Positions 62,777-64,000 of a DNA stretch of 64,000 nucleotides are shown one piece after another; position 1 is the stretch's first letter, and every line of letters starts with the position of its first letter. Both the position numbers and the translations under genes were made by a program. The notes beneath the pieces were generated by a model, which was not told the DNA's origin, did not search any database, and saw only the letters and a program-made list of their open reading frames with translations. The DNA comes from Enchytraeus crypticus (Eukaryota > Annelida > Clitellata > Enchytraeida > Enchytraeidae). The stretch spans positions 1-64,000 of the forward strand of contig CAJHZI010000892.1 in NCBI GenBank assembly GCA_905160935.1, in the 5' to 3' direction.

Positions 62777-64000
62777 GTCTATTTCTCTGACATATAGCCT
62801 ATTTCTCTGAAATATAGCCTATTTCTCTGACATATAGCCTATTTCTCTGAAATATAGCCTATTTCTCTGACATATAGCCTATTTCTCTGAAATATTGCCT
62901 ATTTCTCTGACATACCCTATTTCTCTGACATATAGCTTATTTCTCTGAAATATATCCTATTTCTCTGATATATAGCCTATTTCTCTGACATATAGCCTAT
63001 TTCTCTTAAATATAGCCTATTTCTCTGAAATATAGCCTATTTCTCTGACATATAGCCTATTTCTCTGAAATATAGCCTATTTCTCTGAAATATAGCCTAT
63101 TTCTCTGATATATAGTCTATTTCTCTGAAATATAGCCTATTTCTCTTAAATATAGCCTATTTCTCTGACATATAGCCTATTTCTCTGAAATATAGCCTAT
63201 TTCTCTGACATATACCCTATTTCTCTGACATATAGCCTATTTCTCTGAAATATATCCTATTTCTCTGAAATATAGCCTATTTCTCTGACGTATAGCCTAT
63301 TTCTCTTAAATATAGCCTATTTCTCTGACATATAGACTATTTCTCTGAAATATAGCCTATTTCTCTGACATATAGCCTCTTTCTCTGAAATATAGCCTAT
63401 TTCTCTGACATATAGCCTATTTCTCTGACATATAGCCTATTTCTCTGAAATATATCCTATTTCTCTGAAATATAGCCTATTTCTCTGACATATAGCCTAT
63501 TTCTCTTAAATATAGCCTATTTCTCTGACATATAGCTTATATCTCTGAAATATATCCCATTTCTCTGACAGATAGCCTATGTCTCTGAAATATAGCCTAT
63601 TTCTCTTAAATATAGCCTATTTCTCTTATATATAGCCTATTTCTCTGACATATAGCCTATTTCTCTGAAATATAGCCTATTTCTCTGAAATATAGCCTAT
63701 TTCTCTGATATATAGTCTATTTCTCTGAAATATAGCCTATTTCTCTTAAATATAGCCTATTTCTCTGACATATAGCCTATTTCTCTTAAATATAGCCTAT
63801 TTCTCTGAAATATAGCCTATTTCTCTGATATATAGCCTATTTCTCTGAAATATAGCCTATTTCTCTTAAATATAGTCTATTTCTCTGAAATATAGCCTAT
63901 TTCTCTTAAATATAGCCTATTTCTCTGACATATAGCCTATTTCTCTGAAATATAGCCTATTTCTCTGACATATAGCCTATTTCTCTGAAATATAGCCTAT
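62777..64000 (+). repeat. 20-bp satellite (TATTTCTCTGAAATATAGCC), about 61 copies, open at the window edge
   Basis: It is an almost indel-free array of 20-bp units whose variants differ at CTGAAA/CTGACA/CTTAAA/CTGATA and TAGCC/TATCC/TAGTC. Blocks of variants repeat: a 120-bp block at 63061-63180 recurs exactly at 63661-63780. It lies in an intron of the DCX-EMAP gene. Confidence 0.97.

Noticed and set aside
1-64000. Retrovirus, LTR element, Polinton or toxin remnants
   Set aside because: I looked for gag/pol/integrase, capsid and long terminal repeat patterns and saw none; all reverse-transcriptase pieces are of non-LTR type.

Overview
This is animal nuclear DNA, almost certainly from an invertebrate. 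The only host genes I can recognise are intron-split metazoan cytoskeletal genes: an IQGAP fragment at the left edge and a doublecortin plus EMAP-like (DCX-EMAP type) microtubule-protein gene at the right edge, both on the + strand. The combination of DCX, HELP and WD/propeller segments in one gene is known from invertebrates (Drosophila DCX-EMAP, CG42247). The phylum cannot be fixed from this window.

Layout. 1-2.0 kb: three IQGAP exons covering the start of the RasGAP-related domain. The second exon's 3' end and donor site are multiplied in a 77-bp tandem array, and the third exon runs straight into a minus-strand LINE. No later IQGAP exon was found. 2-46 kb: gene-poor DNA crowded with LINE 3' fragments, several tRNA-like SINE families, about 20 minisatellites (9-77 bp units) and long GA/CT, AT and TGAG microsatellites. 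No full-length element was found and no retrovirus, LTR element or Polinton was recognised. 48.3-62.7 kb: nine exons of the DCX-EMAP gene, given below with matching splice phases. They encode a low-complexity N-terminal part with nine PYQSGH-type hexapeptides, DCX domain 1, a Q/E-rich coiled coil, DCX domain 2, a charged linker, a HELP motif and five propeller segments. The gene continues past the right edge. 62.8-64 kb: a 20-bp satellite inside its intron.

The repeats are related to one another. A LINE family and a SINE family share the same 3' tail, a small hairpin followed by GCACT and a GA run, and many of the GA/CT microsatellites sit exactly on those tails. A second tail motif (CTGACGTTAA) is shared by at least three differently headed SINEs. 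One LINE copy carries a 27-bp minisatellite grown out of its own coding sequence. Three exon ends have a mobile element within about 15 bp downstream, and TTGA tetranucleotide arrays fill the acceptor side of two DCX-EMAP introns.

Most open reading frames in the window are by-products of simple repeats and are not genes.
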